From a virus: 30,879 bases of DNA. Shown in pieces: positions 7,091 through 14,972 of the stretch. Every line of letters begins with the position of its first letter. Positions within the stretch are counted from its first letter, which is position 1. Below the pieces are notes generated by a model. That model did no database searches, was not told where the DNA came from, and was given only the letters and a program-made list of their open reading frames with translations. The position numbers were made by a program, and so were the translations under genes. The stretch covers positions 1 to 30,879 of IMG/VR virus record IMGVR_UViG_3300024518_000533; one strand, 5' to 3'.

Positions 7091-7840
7091 ATGTCTGAAC
7101 GACGATACGCTCTGATCAATAGCCATCCTGCGGCACCAGTTTGCTGGTCCTTCAGGACACCATCAGGTGGATCAGGTACGTACTATGTTGGTGGCTTCTA
7201 CCGGTTTCACGGGTCGGCGTTTACGCCAGCAGCGGGAGATACGGTAGGAACAGCCAACTCATCCTACGCAGCTCATGCCCTAGTGGTGCTGGGGGCTACG
7301 TCAGCAGACATGGTGGTTAGAGTGACCGGGACATCTATTAACGATGCCGGTACTCGTACTACGTCAGATACGGAGGATATAGACACCTCTGGCGGCGTAG
7401 CAGACACATACTACGAGACAGCCAAGAAGTGGTTAGGTGCTGTGTCCTACACCCGGCAGAGCGGCACAGGGGTCATAATCAACGCAGGTTTTGCTAAGTA
7501 CTATGACCAAAACAACAGTGCATTCGCTGTTACAGGCTTTGAGGTTACGTGGCTGGGTGGGGCCAACGACGCAGCACCGGACATAGAGCTGGTAAAGCAT
7601 AGCTCCGCTGGCTGGACATACGCCGCAGGCGGAACACCCACCAAGGCCTCTTCGTACGACATGGCCACCACGCATAGTACCGAAGACAACGTAAAGAACA
7701 ATGAAGAGGGTGCATACAAGAGGGCAAACATAGACCTTACGGTTGACGGACATCTAGGCGAAGGCACCATTTGGCGTATAACAACTACTGCTAATGGTAC
7801 GTTCGAGCTTGGCAATATCCTCATGTATTGCCGCACTTAA
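7091..7840 (+). CDS. hypothetical virion structural protein
   Basis: 249 residues, rich in Gly, Thr, Ala and aromatic residues with a beta-sandwich-like pattern (YYVGGFYRFHGSAFTPAAGD, VVRVTGTSINDAGTRT, FELGNILMYCRT). It has no signal, membrane segment or enzyme motif. It lies between the coat region and the tail-tube adaptor, where head-fibre, head-completion or neck proteins are found; a structural role is inferred from that. I do not recognise the family. A TAGGA site lies a few bases before the ATG and the next gene begins 10 bases downstream with its own AAGAGGA site. Confidence 0.6.
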   Translation: MSERRYALINSHPAAPVCWSFRTPSGGSGTYYVGGFYRFHGSAFTPAAGDTVGTANSSYAAHALVVLGATSADMVVRVTGTSINDAGTRTTSDTEDIDTSGGVADTYYETAKKWLGAVSYTRQSGTGVIINAGFAKYYDQNNSAFAVTGFEVTWLGGANDAAPDIELVKHSSAGWTYAAGGTPTKASSYDMATTHSTEDNVKNNEEGAYKRANIDLTVDGHLGEGTIWRITTTANGTFELGNILMYCRT

Positions 7841-7849
7841 GAGGATTAT

Positions 7850-8587
7850 ATGGCAACTCAATTAGCAATAGTAAACAACATACTTCGTAGACTGCGAGAG
7901 ACTGAGGTGAGTGCCATCACTACTGGTAGCTACTCAGCCTTGATCGCTACCTTTGTGAACGAGGCCAAGGAGCAGCTAGAGGACATGTGGTTCTGGACAG
8001 TCAACGAGACCTCTATAGATACCTCCATCCTCGCAGACGGCACACTCACCTACGACCTCACCTCTACCACAGACCGCTCTTTCTTACAGAGGTACGTGCT
8101 GGACAACCTCCCGATGGCCTTCGACATTACCGCAGGCGAGGAGCGTCAGCTATTTGATGTCCCTCTGTATGAGAGGAACCGTATCCTCAACACGTGGATT
8201 GGTTCCCCAGACGACACAGCTACTCCAGAGGCATTCTCTATACAACCGGACTCAGACGGCAGGGGCTATACGCTTGCGCTGGTCTATGGCTCCAACACGG
8301 CTCGTACGTGGCGTACCTTCTGGTATGCACCGCAGGCCCAGCTAGCTGTAGATGGCACCGCAGACTCCACACAGATACTCCTCCCAGAACGTCCTGTATA
8401 CCTAAGGGCTCTATGGCTTGCAGCCAACGAGAGAGGAGAGGAGATGGGTGAGCCGGGCAGTATGCTAGAGGTGCAAGCACGAGATGCTGCAGCGGCTGCG
8501 ATGGAGCTAGACATGCAGGTCAATAAGAAGTCAGGTCTCACAGACATGACCAACCTCGAACGGCTACGCTCAGGTATACCTATTTAA
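7850..8587 (+). CDS. tail tubular protein A-like head-tail adaptor
   Basis: 245 residues. The N-terminus MATQLAIVNNILRRLRETEV... NEAKEQLEDMWFWTVNE matches the usual start of T7 gp11/P22 gp4-like adaptors: a helical bundle that sits under the portal and begins the short tail. The C-terminal helical part (YLRALWLAANERGEEMG, then ARDAAAAAMELDMQ) fits the same family. AAGAGGA precedes the ATG. The stop overlaps the next start as TAATG at 8585-8589, coupling it to the tail hub protein. Confidence 0.8.
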   Translation: MATQLAIVNNILRRLRETEVSAITTGSYSALIATFVNEAKEQLEDMWFWTVNETSIDTSILADGTLTYDLTSTTDRSFLQRYVLDNLPMAFDITAGEERQLFDVPLYERNRILNTWIGSPDDTATPEAFSIQPDSDGRGYTLALVYGSNTARTWRTFWYAPQAQLAVDGTADSTQILLPERPVYLRALWLAANERGEEMGEPGSMLEVQARDAAAAAMELDMQVNKKSGLTDMTNLERLRSGIPI

Positions 8588-10212
8588 TGCCAACCCAGAG
8601 ACAACATGGTGGGGCAGCACTTATCCCCATTAACCTTACGGCTCCCGCACTCAGAGGACTAAACACTGAGGCTGAGGGCTCCCTACTGACCCCTGACTGG
8701 GCGACGGTGCTCTCGAACTGTGTGTTCGATGGAGCGGGACGCGCTGCAGTACGCAAGGGGTGGTTAACCCAGACAACCACTCCCGGAGCGGGTGTCATAA
8801 TGCGGGTACACGAGTATGTCAAAGCAGACGGAACGGTTGAAACCATCAGCTCGACAGACGCCGACATTTTCAAAACTGCGTCTGCGCCAACTACAGTTGA
8901 AGGCACTCTCGGAATCACAGAAGGCAACATCAAGTTCGTCAACTTCAACGACAAGTGCGTGGCGATTGGCACTGGTACGTCTTCAAACCCAAGTATCTAC
9001 ACAGGCACGGGCAATTTTACAACTGTGTCTGTTGCTACTGGGACGGCTCCTACTGGGACTATCGGTACGTCTGCGTTCGGCAGGCTTTGGGTTGTTGACT
9101 CGGATGGGCACACTATCCGATACTCCGCCCTCCTCGATGAAACCAAGTGGGCAGCAGCAGACGGAGGTGGAACGATAGACATGGCTAGAGTCTGGCCCTC
9201 GGGTCAGGACGTAGTCACAGCTATTGAAGAGTTCGCAGGTGACCTAGTTATCTTCGGGCGGCACAACACCGTTGTGTGGACAGATGGAGCAGGCTCTGAT
9301 GTGGGCCTCAACCCACTCAACATCTACATATCAGATACCATACCCGGCATAGGGTGTGTCTCTCAGTTTGCGGTGACCAGAGCTAAGGGTGACCTGTGGT
9401 TCCTGAGTTACGCGGGCATGCAGACACTGAGCCGTGTTATGCAGAACAAGACCACACCCACGCAGAATGCCTCAAAGAACGTACAGTCCAGCGTGCTGTC
9501 ACACCTAGCTAATGAGTCGGATAATAACGATATCACATTAGCATACTCTCCTAAAGAAGACTTTGTGGTGTGTGTGTTTCCTCAGAATAACAAGGTAGTA
9601 TGCTTCGACACAAAGGGACAGCTTGAGGATGGTTCCTTTCGAGCCACAGAGTGGAGTACCTCACTACAAACGGTAGAGTATTTCTCAAGTGATCAGGAGT
9701 TGTACGGGTCGCTTACCGGCACCGTCGGTGAGATTATGAAACACTCTGGCTTCTCCGACGACGGCACCGCCTATGACTTTGCATATCAATCTGGGTGGTT
9801 AGACTTTGGAGAACAGAACCAGTACCTTAAGTTTGTGAAGAGGCTTACAAGCTTTATGTTTGTGGGCGCAGACACAAGCGTTGTGTTTAATCTCTTCTAT
9901 GACTTCAACTCCAATGCCCTGAGCACAACTGTTGCTGCAGCAGGAGCCATTTCCGCTGAGTTTGGTAGTAGCACGCAGAACGGCTCTGAGTTTACACATG
10001 AAACTAATGCCTCCTTCATAGGGTACAATAACCCAGATGATATCACTCAAGGAGAGACGGAGTTCGGTGGAGGTGTCTCCCTACAAGAGATGACTATACC
10101 GGGCAAGGGTGGTGGACAATATATTAAGGTGGGATGTAGCCTCAGTACGTCTAGTGGCAACTTTGCACTTCAGCAACTCAACCTCTACGCCAAGATAGGA
10201 AGGATAGCCTAA
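8587..10212 (+). CDS. tail hub / stabilisation protein (P22 gp10-like, tail tubular protein B position)
   Basis: 541 residues with repeated beta-strand blades, suggesting a beta-propeller: RKGWLTQ, FGRLWVVDSDGHTIRYSAL, FAGDLVIFGRHNTVVWTDGAG, DLWFLSYAGMQTLSR, EDFVVCVFPQNNKVVCFD. This arrangement, including the N-terminal 'LRGLNTEAEGSLLTPDWATVLSNCVF', is characteristic of phage stabilisation/hub proteins that extend the tail beneath the adaptor. It follows the adaptor with a TAATG overlap and is coupled the same way to the next gene. The C-terminal 150 residues (FGSSTQNGSEFTHE and after) form a separate beta domain that may contact fibres (inference). Confidence 0.75.
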   Translation: MPTQRQHGGAALIPINLTAPALRGLNTEAEGSLLTPDWATVLSNCVFDGAGRAAVRKGWLTQTTTPGAGVIMRVHEYVKADGTVETISSTDADIFKTASAPTTVEGTLGITEGNIKFVNFNDKCVAIGTGTSSNPSIYTGTGNFTTVSVATGTAPTGTIGTSAFGRLWVVDSDGHTIRYSALLDETKWAAADGGGTIDMARVWPSGQDVVTAIEEFAGDLVIFGRHNTVVWTDGAGSDVGLNPLNIYISDTIPGIGCVSQFAVTRAKGDLWFLSYAGMQTLSRVMQNKTTPTQNASKNVQSSVLSHLANESDNNDITLAYSPKEDFVVCVFPQNNKVVCFDTKGQLEDGSFRATEWSTSLQTVEYFSSDQELYGSLTGTVGEIMKHSGFSDDGTAYDFAYQSGWLDFGEQNQYLKFVKRLTSFMFVGADTSVVFNLFYDFNSNALSTTVAAAGAISAEFGSSTQNGSEFTHETNASFIGYNNPDDITQGETEFGGGVSLQEMTIPGKGGGQYIKVGCSLSTSSGNFALQQLNLYAKIGRIA

Positions 10213-11228
10213 TGTCGGATTACGCAAGACAGAATGATGGTGCTACCCACTGGGCAGACCGTGACGGTCGCTCTACGGGTGACGCAAACAAGAGAGTAGT
10301 AGGAGCCCACTTCGACACAGAGTTTAACGCTGTGCTGACGGCGGTTAACTCCAAGTACGACTCTGATGATCTAGCCGACCAAGCGGCTGCTGAGGGCGAG
10401 AGCCTCACAACCAAGCTGCTCGCACCTAAGAGTCTGGCCTTCTGGTCTGATGACAACGGTGGTGTAGTAGGTGAGCTACAAGCACTGGCTGCCCCCGTCG
10501 CAGATGGTCTACTCGGCTGGGACTACGGCGCAGCAGCAGATGCTAATGTTATCTTCTTCACAGCGGGCACTGGCTTGGCTATCACGGGGACGGAGGTTCT
10601 TCTAAGTCACCTTGGCTTAGAGGCCCTGACAGACCCCGGTGCTGATCGTATAATGTTTTGGGATGACGTTGGCGGCGCGGCGCTTGCATGGCTGCAGCTA
10701 GGCACCAACCTCAGCATCAGTGCTACTACCTTATCTTATGACCTTGCGACTGCTCTAGATGGAGCCGATGTCTCTGGTGTGACCACCATGAGCATCGAGG
10801 ACCTCGACCAGTCAGCAGACGGCATCATGATGAACGATGGTGGTGTGATCAAGGTCATGCCTATCGACGAGGCAGGTATTGACGTCATTGAGACGGCTAA
10901 CGCTAGCCAGACCTTTGCAATAACTGATGCCAACACCATGCAGGTGCTCACAGGACTAGCAATAGCAGACAAGACATTCACCATACCCCTGAACGCTGTA
11001 GTAGCCTTCAAGATTGGTACCATCATCGTTATCAACGACCGTGATGGCTTTGGTGGCTCATACAACCTCAAGGTAGCTATCTCCTCTACGGGTCTCATCA
11101 GCTCCTTCTTACGAGACACAGCGGAGACTGGTGCGGGAGAGAGCACACATACCATCCTTAAGGGTGGCAGTGCTATTGCTGTTAAGATCGCCACTGATCA
11201 GTGGACCCTAGTTGGGGACATTGTGTAA
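10212..11228 (+). CDS. putative tail fibre/tail appendage protein
   Basis: 338 residues, TAATG-coupled to the hub gene. The first ~50 residues (RQNDGATHWADRDGRSTGDANKRVVGAHFDTEFNAV) look like a virion-attachment domain as found at the N-terminus of podovirus fibre proteins. The middle has repeating short segments (DADRIMFWDD-like, 'SADGIMMNDGGV') of the type seen in metagenomic marine phage fibres. The C-terminal third is beta-rich (KTFTIPLNAVVAFKIGTIIVINDRDGFG...DQWTLVGDIV), resembling the trimerising tail-end motif found in many phage baseplate and fibre proteins. Receptor binding is inferred. Confidence 0.6.
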   Translation: MSDYARQNDGATHWADRDGRSTGDANKRVVGAHFDTEFNAVLTAVNSKYDSDDLADQAAAEGESLTTKLLAPKSLAFWSDDNGGVVGELQALAAPVADGLLGWDYGAAADANVIFFTAGTGLAITGTEVLLSHLGLEALTDPGADRIMFWDDVGGAALAWLQLGTNLSISATTLSYDLATALDGADVSGVTTMSIEDLDQSADGIMMNDGGVIKVMPIDEAGIDVIETANASQTFAITDANTMQVLTGLAIADKTFTIPLNAVVAFKIGTIIVINDRDGFGGSYNLKVAISSTGLISSFLRDTAETGAGESTHTILKGGSAIAVKIATDQWTLVGDIV

Positions 11229-11683
11229 TGTTGCTCGGTCTACTAGCGCCTATCCTAAGCACTCCTATCGGCACGGTTACCCTGTCAGGTGAGGGCATAG
11301 GCGACAGCCAGTCCGCACAGGCAGCCATTGCCGGTATCCGGTTCAATGCAGACGGCACAGTGGACAAGAGAGAGGCTGGGGTCTACACCCAGATAGACAG
11401 CGCCACAGACTGGATTATACCTCTGGTCAAGGCCAGTGTTAACTACGATGTACGGGTTACTAATGTAACAGCTACGGGTGGGCTGGCTGGATTCAACTTC
11501 GTGTCAGCAGCTAGTGAGGACACGTGGATTGATTTAGGATCAGACAGAGAGTGGTCGTGCAGAGATAATAACTCAACAGATTTGGGTGACTATAGTTTCA
11601 CCTGTGACTTTGAGATACGTATTGGAGGATCAACTCGTGCCTCCACCCAGTATACCTTCACAGCAGATTACGAGGCGGTATAG
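11228..11683 (+). CDS. small beta-rich tail-associated protein
   Basis: ATG 11228 forms TAATG with the preceding stop and gives 151 residues; an ATG at 11201 in the same frame would create a 28-base overlap and is less likely. The pattern 'GIRFNADGTVDKREAGVYTQI...DWIIPL...NYDVRVTNV...WIDLGSDREWSC...FEIRIGG...YTFTADY' is one I recognise as recurring in phage and prophage tail regions, where it is annotated only as hypothetical or tail protein. The N-terminus (LLGLLAPILSTPIGTVTLSG) is hydrophobic but reads as a strand leader more than a clear signal peptide. Two cysteines (REWSC, FTC) could pair. Function unknown; virion association inferred from position. Confidence 0.65.
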   Translation: MLLGLLAPILSTPIGTVTLSGEGIGDSQSAQAAIAGIRFNADGTVDKREAGVYTQIDSATDWIIPLVKASVNYDVRVTNVTATGGLAGFNFVSAASEDTWIDLGSDREWSCRDNNSTDLGDYSFTCDFEIRIGGSTRASTQYTFTADYEAV

Positions 11684-11684
11684 T

Positions 11685-11885
11685 ATGGATTACATCACAA
11701 TAGTTCAATGGGCAGTACCAGCCCTAACTATCGCTGCAGCTTACGGGGGCACACGCCAAGCTCTCAACGGCACACGTGAGAAGGTAAAGTCTATCGACAC
11801 TAAGATGGACCACCTAACAGACACGCAACAGAAGCACGGAGAACGCTTAGCGGTAGTTGAGACTAAAGTAGACGCATTGAAATGA
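11685..11885 (+). CDS. small membrane protein with coiled coil (holin- or spanin-like candidate)
   Basis: ATG 11685 gives 66 residues; the in-frame start at 11586 lies wholly within the upstream gene and is unlikely. Residues 4-20 (ITIVQWAVPALTIAAAY) form one transmembrane helix, followed by a charged coiled coil to the end (EKVKSIDTKMDHLTDTQQ, ERLAVVETKVDALK). This one-TM plus coiled-coil plan occurs in XhlA-like hemolysin/holin accessory proteins (there with the order reversed) and in inner-membrane spanins. It lies 6 kb before the main lysis cassette, so it could also be a virion membrane-contact protein. The stop overlaps the next start (ATGA). Confidence 0.6.
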   Translation: MDYITIVQWAVPALTIAAAYGGTRQALNGTREKVKSIDTKMDHLTDTQQKHGERLAVVETKVDALK

Positions 11886-12322
11886 AGTTCCTTATAACGG
11901 GGCTGCCTAGATCACGCACTGCGTGGTTTGCGTCGTACTTCACCACAGAGGACACGCTGTGCTACCACGAAGCTAGCTTCCACAACAGCGACATGGAGTT
12001 GGATGTAAAGAACATTGGGAACAGCGAGGCAGGAGTGGAGCTGCCATGGGTGACAGACTTCGCGCCTGATCGCATTATAGTGATACATCGAGACATAGAT
12101 GAAGTAGAACGTAGTCTCGATATCATTGGTGAGCCCACCGGAGCTGCCCTCCGAGAGAGACTGGAAGAGCTTAACACTAGGCTAGATCATTTTGGTGGAC
12201 TACACGTAGACTTCTACAATATAGACCTGTGGCAGATACATGACTACTTAGGCCTGAAGTACCTACCACATCGAGCAGAGCTATTCGACACAATGAATAT
12301 ACAATCTAAGTACTGGAGATAA
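11882..12322 (+). CDS. sulfotransferase-like protein (PAPS-binding fold)
   Basis: 146 residues. The N-terminus FLITGLPRSRTAWFASYF is the 5'-phosphosulfate-binding loop of sulfotransferases. HRDIDEVERSL (Arg70 ... Ser78) has the exact 8-residue Arg-Ser spacing of the 3'-phosphate site in that superfamily. At 146 residues it is about half the length of typical sulfotransferases, so it is a minimal domain. Expected reaction if active: sulfate transfer from PAPS to a hydroxyl or amine. The usual first lysine of the 5' loop is absent (GLPRSRT), as in other bacterial members. Substrate unknown; it sits between a small membrane protein and the ejection proteins, so modification of a virion or cell-envelope component is possible. 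It overlaps its upstream neighbour by 4 bases. Confidence 0.7.
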   Translation: MKFLITGLPRSRTAWFASYFTTEDTLCYHEASFHNSDMELDVKNIGNSEAGVELPWVTDFAPDRIIVIHRDIDEVERSLDIIGEPTGAALRERLEELNTRLDHFGGLHVDFYNIDLWQIHDYLGLKYLPHRAELFDTMNIQSKYWR

Positions 12323-12326
12323 TACT

Positions 12327-13367
12327 ATGTCAGGTTGGGCAGCAGCAATACAAGCAGCAATATCCCTTTACGGGCAACACGCTGCCAGTGGTCAACTAGA
12401 CCAGACCACACGTAGACTACGTAACATGAGTAGGGGTGGTAATGCCTTTGGAGAGGGTGCATTCGGTAGCTTCGAAAATCGGCAAAGACCCGATTCGTCA
12501 GTCTTCAGAGCTACAGAAGACCCGAACTCTCAACAGTTCCGAGAACTCTTGGGTAGTCAGGGCGGACAACTACTGCAGGGTGGGTTATTCAATGACCCAA
12601 CCTTCTTAGGTACGTTCCAGTCCAATGACCTCGGTTCGGCCTTCGGGCAAGCACAGGGCGGTAACCAAGTCTTCCAATCGCCTAATGCGTTTGGTGACTT
12701 TGGTGGGCAGGTCAACAACATGTTCAGCCAAGGTAATGCTAACCTCGGCAGGGCTGGGGATGTGTCAGGTCTCGTCGCGCAGAACCTGTCCGCTTCGCGG
12801 GCACTAGCAGAGCCGTTTGAGACGGACATGCGTAACAACTTCTTTGACTCGGAGTTCGGTAAGACTCTAGGTGCCACGACAGGCTCAGGTCGTAGGGGTG
12901 CGGCATTCGCAGACTCCCTCTTCCGAGCAGATCAGAACCGGGTGCTAGGAGCACAACAGCTAGGACAGCAACAGCAACAGTTCTTCGGTAACCTCGGGCA
13001 GCAGCAGATCGGACAAGGGTTTGCAGGAGAGGGGCAAGGCTTCCAGCAACAGCTACAGTCCCTCCAGCAGAACCAGACAGCCGGACAGACTAGGCTAGGC
13101 AACGCTATGGGCTTGTTCGGCCTTGGCAGAGACACACAACAGAGCCAGTTCGGACTTGGTCTACAGTCACAGCAAGCTAACCTTGCACAAAACCAATTCT
13201 TACAGAACATGATGCTTGGCCTACTTAACGCTGACGCTAATCGCATAGGCGCACAGTCAGGCTTTGCACAGCCCATAGGACAGCTAGGCAGCAACCAGTC
13301 AGCACAGACGGGTGGTTTCTTTAGTGGTCTGGGTGGTATGTTTGGCGGCATGGACTTCGGGAAATAA
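12327..13367 (+). CDS. internal virion / ejection protein, Gln-Gly-rich (T7 gp14 position)
   Basis: 346 residues. The first ~20 residues form a hydrophobic/amphipathic helix (GWAAAIQAAISLYGQHAA). The middle and C-terminal half is very rich in Gln, Gly, Phe and Asn (QQLGQQQQQFFGNLGQQQIG, then LFGLGRDTQQSQFGLG), ending in GGFFSGLGGMFGGMDFGK. It is the first of three consecutive large genes before the lysin, the usual position of podovirus core proteins that are injected with the DNA and build a channel across the envelope. By analogy with T7 gp14 it would be the outer-membrane part; that is inference from order, size and composition. Confidence 0.6.
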   Translation: MSGWAAAIQAAISLYGQHAASGQLDQTTRRLRNMSRGGNAFGEGAFGSFENRQRPDSSVFRATEDPNSQQFRELLGSQGGQLLQGGLFNDPTFLGTFQSNDLGSAFGQAQGGNQVFQSPNAFGDFGGQVNNMFSQGNANLGRAGDVSGLVAQNLSASRALAEPFETDMRNNFFDSEFGKTLGATTGSGRRGAAFADSLFRADQNRVLGAQQLGQQQQQFFGNLGQQQIGQGFAGEGQGFQQQLQSLQQNQTAGQTRLGNAMGLFGLGRDTQQSQFGLGLQSQQANLAQNQFLQNMMLGLLNADANRIGAQSGFAQPIGQLGSNQSAQTGGFFSGLGGMFGGMDFGK

Positions 13368-13370
13368 GAT

Positions 13371-14972
13371 ATGGCTACTACTAACCCACAAGAACTAACA
13401 GGACTACTGGATCAGCTAGGTCTGGGTGCTATTAACGAGGCTCAGGCTCATCAGGCTGGTATGGGACAAGGTATCCGCACTAACCAGACGGAGGCGGGGC
13501 AGTTTGCAGCCATTGGACAGGAGCTAGGGCGAGGTACAGGTCGTGCCGCTCGTGGTCTCTTTGAGGCTGTCAGGGGCGCTAAGGGAGAGGGTGAGTTCAG
13601 CTTCCATCAAGGGGTACAGAACGTAGATGATGCTATCATCGCACGGGGCGCGGGCATCGCAGGCGGTGCTAAAGAGGTACAGAGCAGACGGAAGATTAGG
13701 AAGGCTATAACGGAGCAAGACTTCGGGGACCTCTCTAAGATAGAGTCTCAGATTAAGGTGGCTGAGTTCGTAGCAGAGCAGGCACAGAAAGATGGTAATG
13801 CCACTGCTCAGGCCGCAGCCCTAACTAAGATAGCCTCACTCAAGAGAGAGAAACTACAAGACGATAAGCTTAAAGCCACCACACAGAGTGCACAGGCACA
13901 GGCCATAGAAGAGGGTACGGTAGAGGTTGTACTTGATGGTGAGGATAAAGCCCGCACAGCACAATGGGCTCGTAGAGATAATACAATAGGTGTTGAGTAT
14001 ACTGATGATAATAATAACATACAGTTTGTGCCCACAGGTAAGTTCAAGAAGCATGAACGAACACTAGCAGGCAGTACGCCTAGAGTAGAGACTATTGGCA
14101 CGGCCATAGCCCGCAACACAAGCTCTAAAGAGATAGAGAAGCTGCGGGGACTAGTAAGCACAGGCGTAGAGTCTGCGCGCAAGATGGGCCGTGTTATGGA
14201 TACTATAATTGATCTTGACATAATGGATAACATAGACCAAGTCATGAGTACTTCTGGTGACGTCTCCACAGCACTATCACAGATAACTCGTAATGCAAAA
14301 GGTATCTTAAAGACTGCGGGCTCTGTGGTTGGTGTGGGACGAGCTAAAGACTCAAGCCCACAAGCTGTTAGAGAGAATGCAGACGGCACTAGTGGTACGT
14401 GGTCAGGAATAGACTTCTGGACTAGCGCAGATGGCGTAGCAGCAGACCCAGACCACGCTGTATGGGACTTTATAACCCTACCACCCGAGATAGAACAGAA
14501 TGCAGCAGCAGCCCAAAACTACAGGGCTCAGATCATGGAGTTAATGTACATGGCTGCCCGTCTAGCAGAGCCCAGCAACCGTGGTCTGTCAGATAATGAC
14601 ATTATCAATGCAGCTAAGCGACTAGGTGGTACTACAGCCAACCCTGCTCTTATGATGAGACGTTTTGCTGAGATGCTCCATGATAGTGCTGCTACCCTAG
14701 AGACCGAGCTAGACATCTACTATGGCGCAGTTGAGTTTGAGAACTTTCCTGTACCAGCGGGTATGACTAAGCGAGAGGTCTTTGAGGCTTTCATTGGCAA
14801 TAAAGGACTAATACAGTACCGACAGGACCTTAAGGACCTCCGAGAGAAACATCAGTTCAAGATTGATGACACCACTGGTAGGGCTACGTTTGAGTCTCCT
14901 ATTGACGCTGATCTACAGCCGGGGGCGGAGCGTGGGCCAGAAGATGATGCTACATTCTTAGAGAACTTTTAA
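13371..14972 (+). CDS. internal virion / ejection protein (T7 gp15 position)
   Basis: 533 residues, largely alpha-helical and charged, without signal peptide or membrane helices. N-terminal half: LTGLLDQLGLGAINEAQAHQAGMGQG, then an Ala-rich helix region (VAEFVAEQAQKDGNATAQAAAL) and a short beta stretch (VEVVLDGEDKARTAQWARRD). Distal half: MELMYMAARLAEPSNRGLSDNDIINAAKRLGG. No enzymatic motif is seen. The gene begins 4 bases after the previous one and ends with TAATG into the 1052-residue gene, so all three are probably translated together. Injection into the periplasm with the genome is inferred from podovirus organisation. Confidence 0.6.
   Translation: MATTNPQELTGLLDQLGLGAINEAQAHQAGMGQGIRTNQTEAGQFAAIGQELGRGTGRAARGLFEAVRGAKGEGEFSFHQGVQNVDDAIIARGAGIAGGAKEVQSRRKIRKAITEQDFGDLSKIESQIKVAEFVAEQAQKDGNATAQAAALTKIASLKREKLQDDKLKATTQSAQAQAIEEGTVEVVLDGEDKARTAQWARRDNTIGVEYTDDNNNIQFVPTGKFKKHERTLAGSTPRVETIGTAIARNTSSKEIEKLRGLVSTGVESARKMGRVMDTIIDLDIMDNIDQVMSTSGDVSTALSQITRNAKGILKTAGSVVGVGRAKDSSPQAVRENADGTSGTWSGIDFWTSADGVAADPDHAVWDFITLPPEIEQNAAAAQNYRAQIMELMYMAARLAEPSNRGLSDNDIINAAKRLGGTTANPALMMRRFAEMLHDSAATLETELDIYYGAVEFENFPVPAGMTKREVFEAFIGNKGLIQYRQDLKDLREKHQFKIDDTTGRATFESPIDADLQPGAERGPEDDATFLENF

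Noticed and set aside
12932-13351. 139-residue minus-strand ORF rich in Cys and Pro
   Set aside because: It arises from reverse reading of Gln/Gly-rich codons in the internal virion gene; composition is unnatural and there is no start signal.
13808-14389. 193-residue minus-strand ORF
   Set aside because: Antisense to the 533-residue virion gene, Ser/Leu-rich product without family features, isolated from any minus-strand operon.
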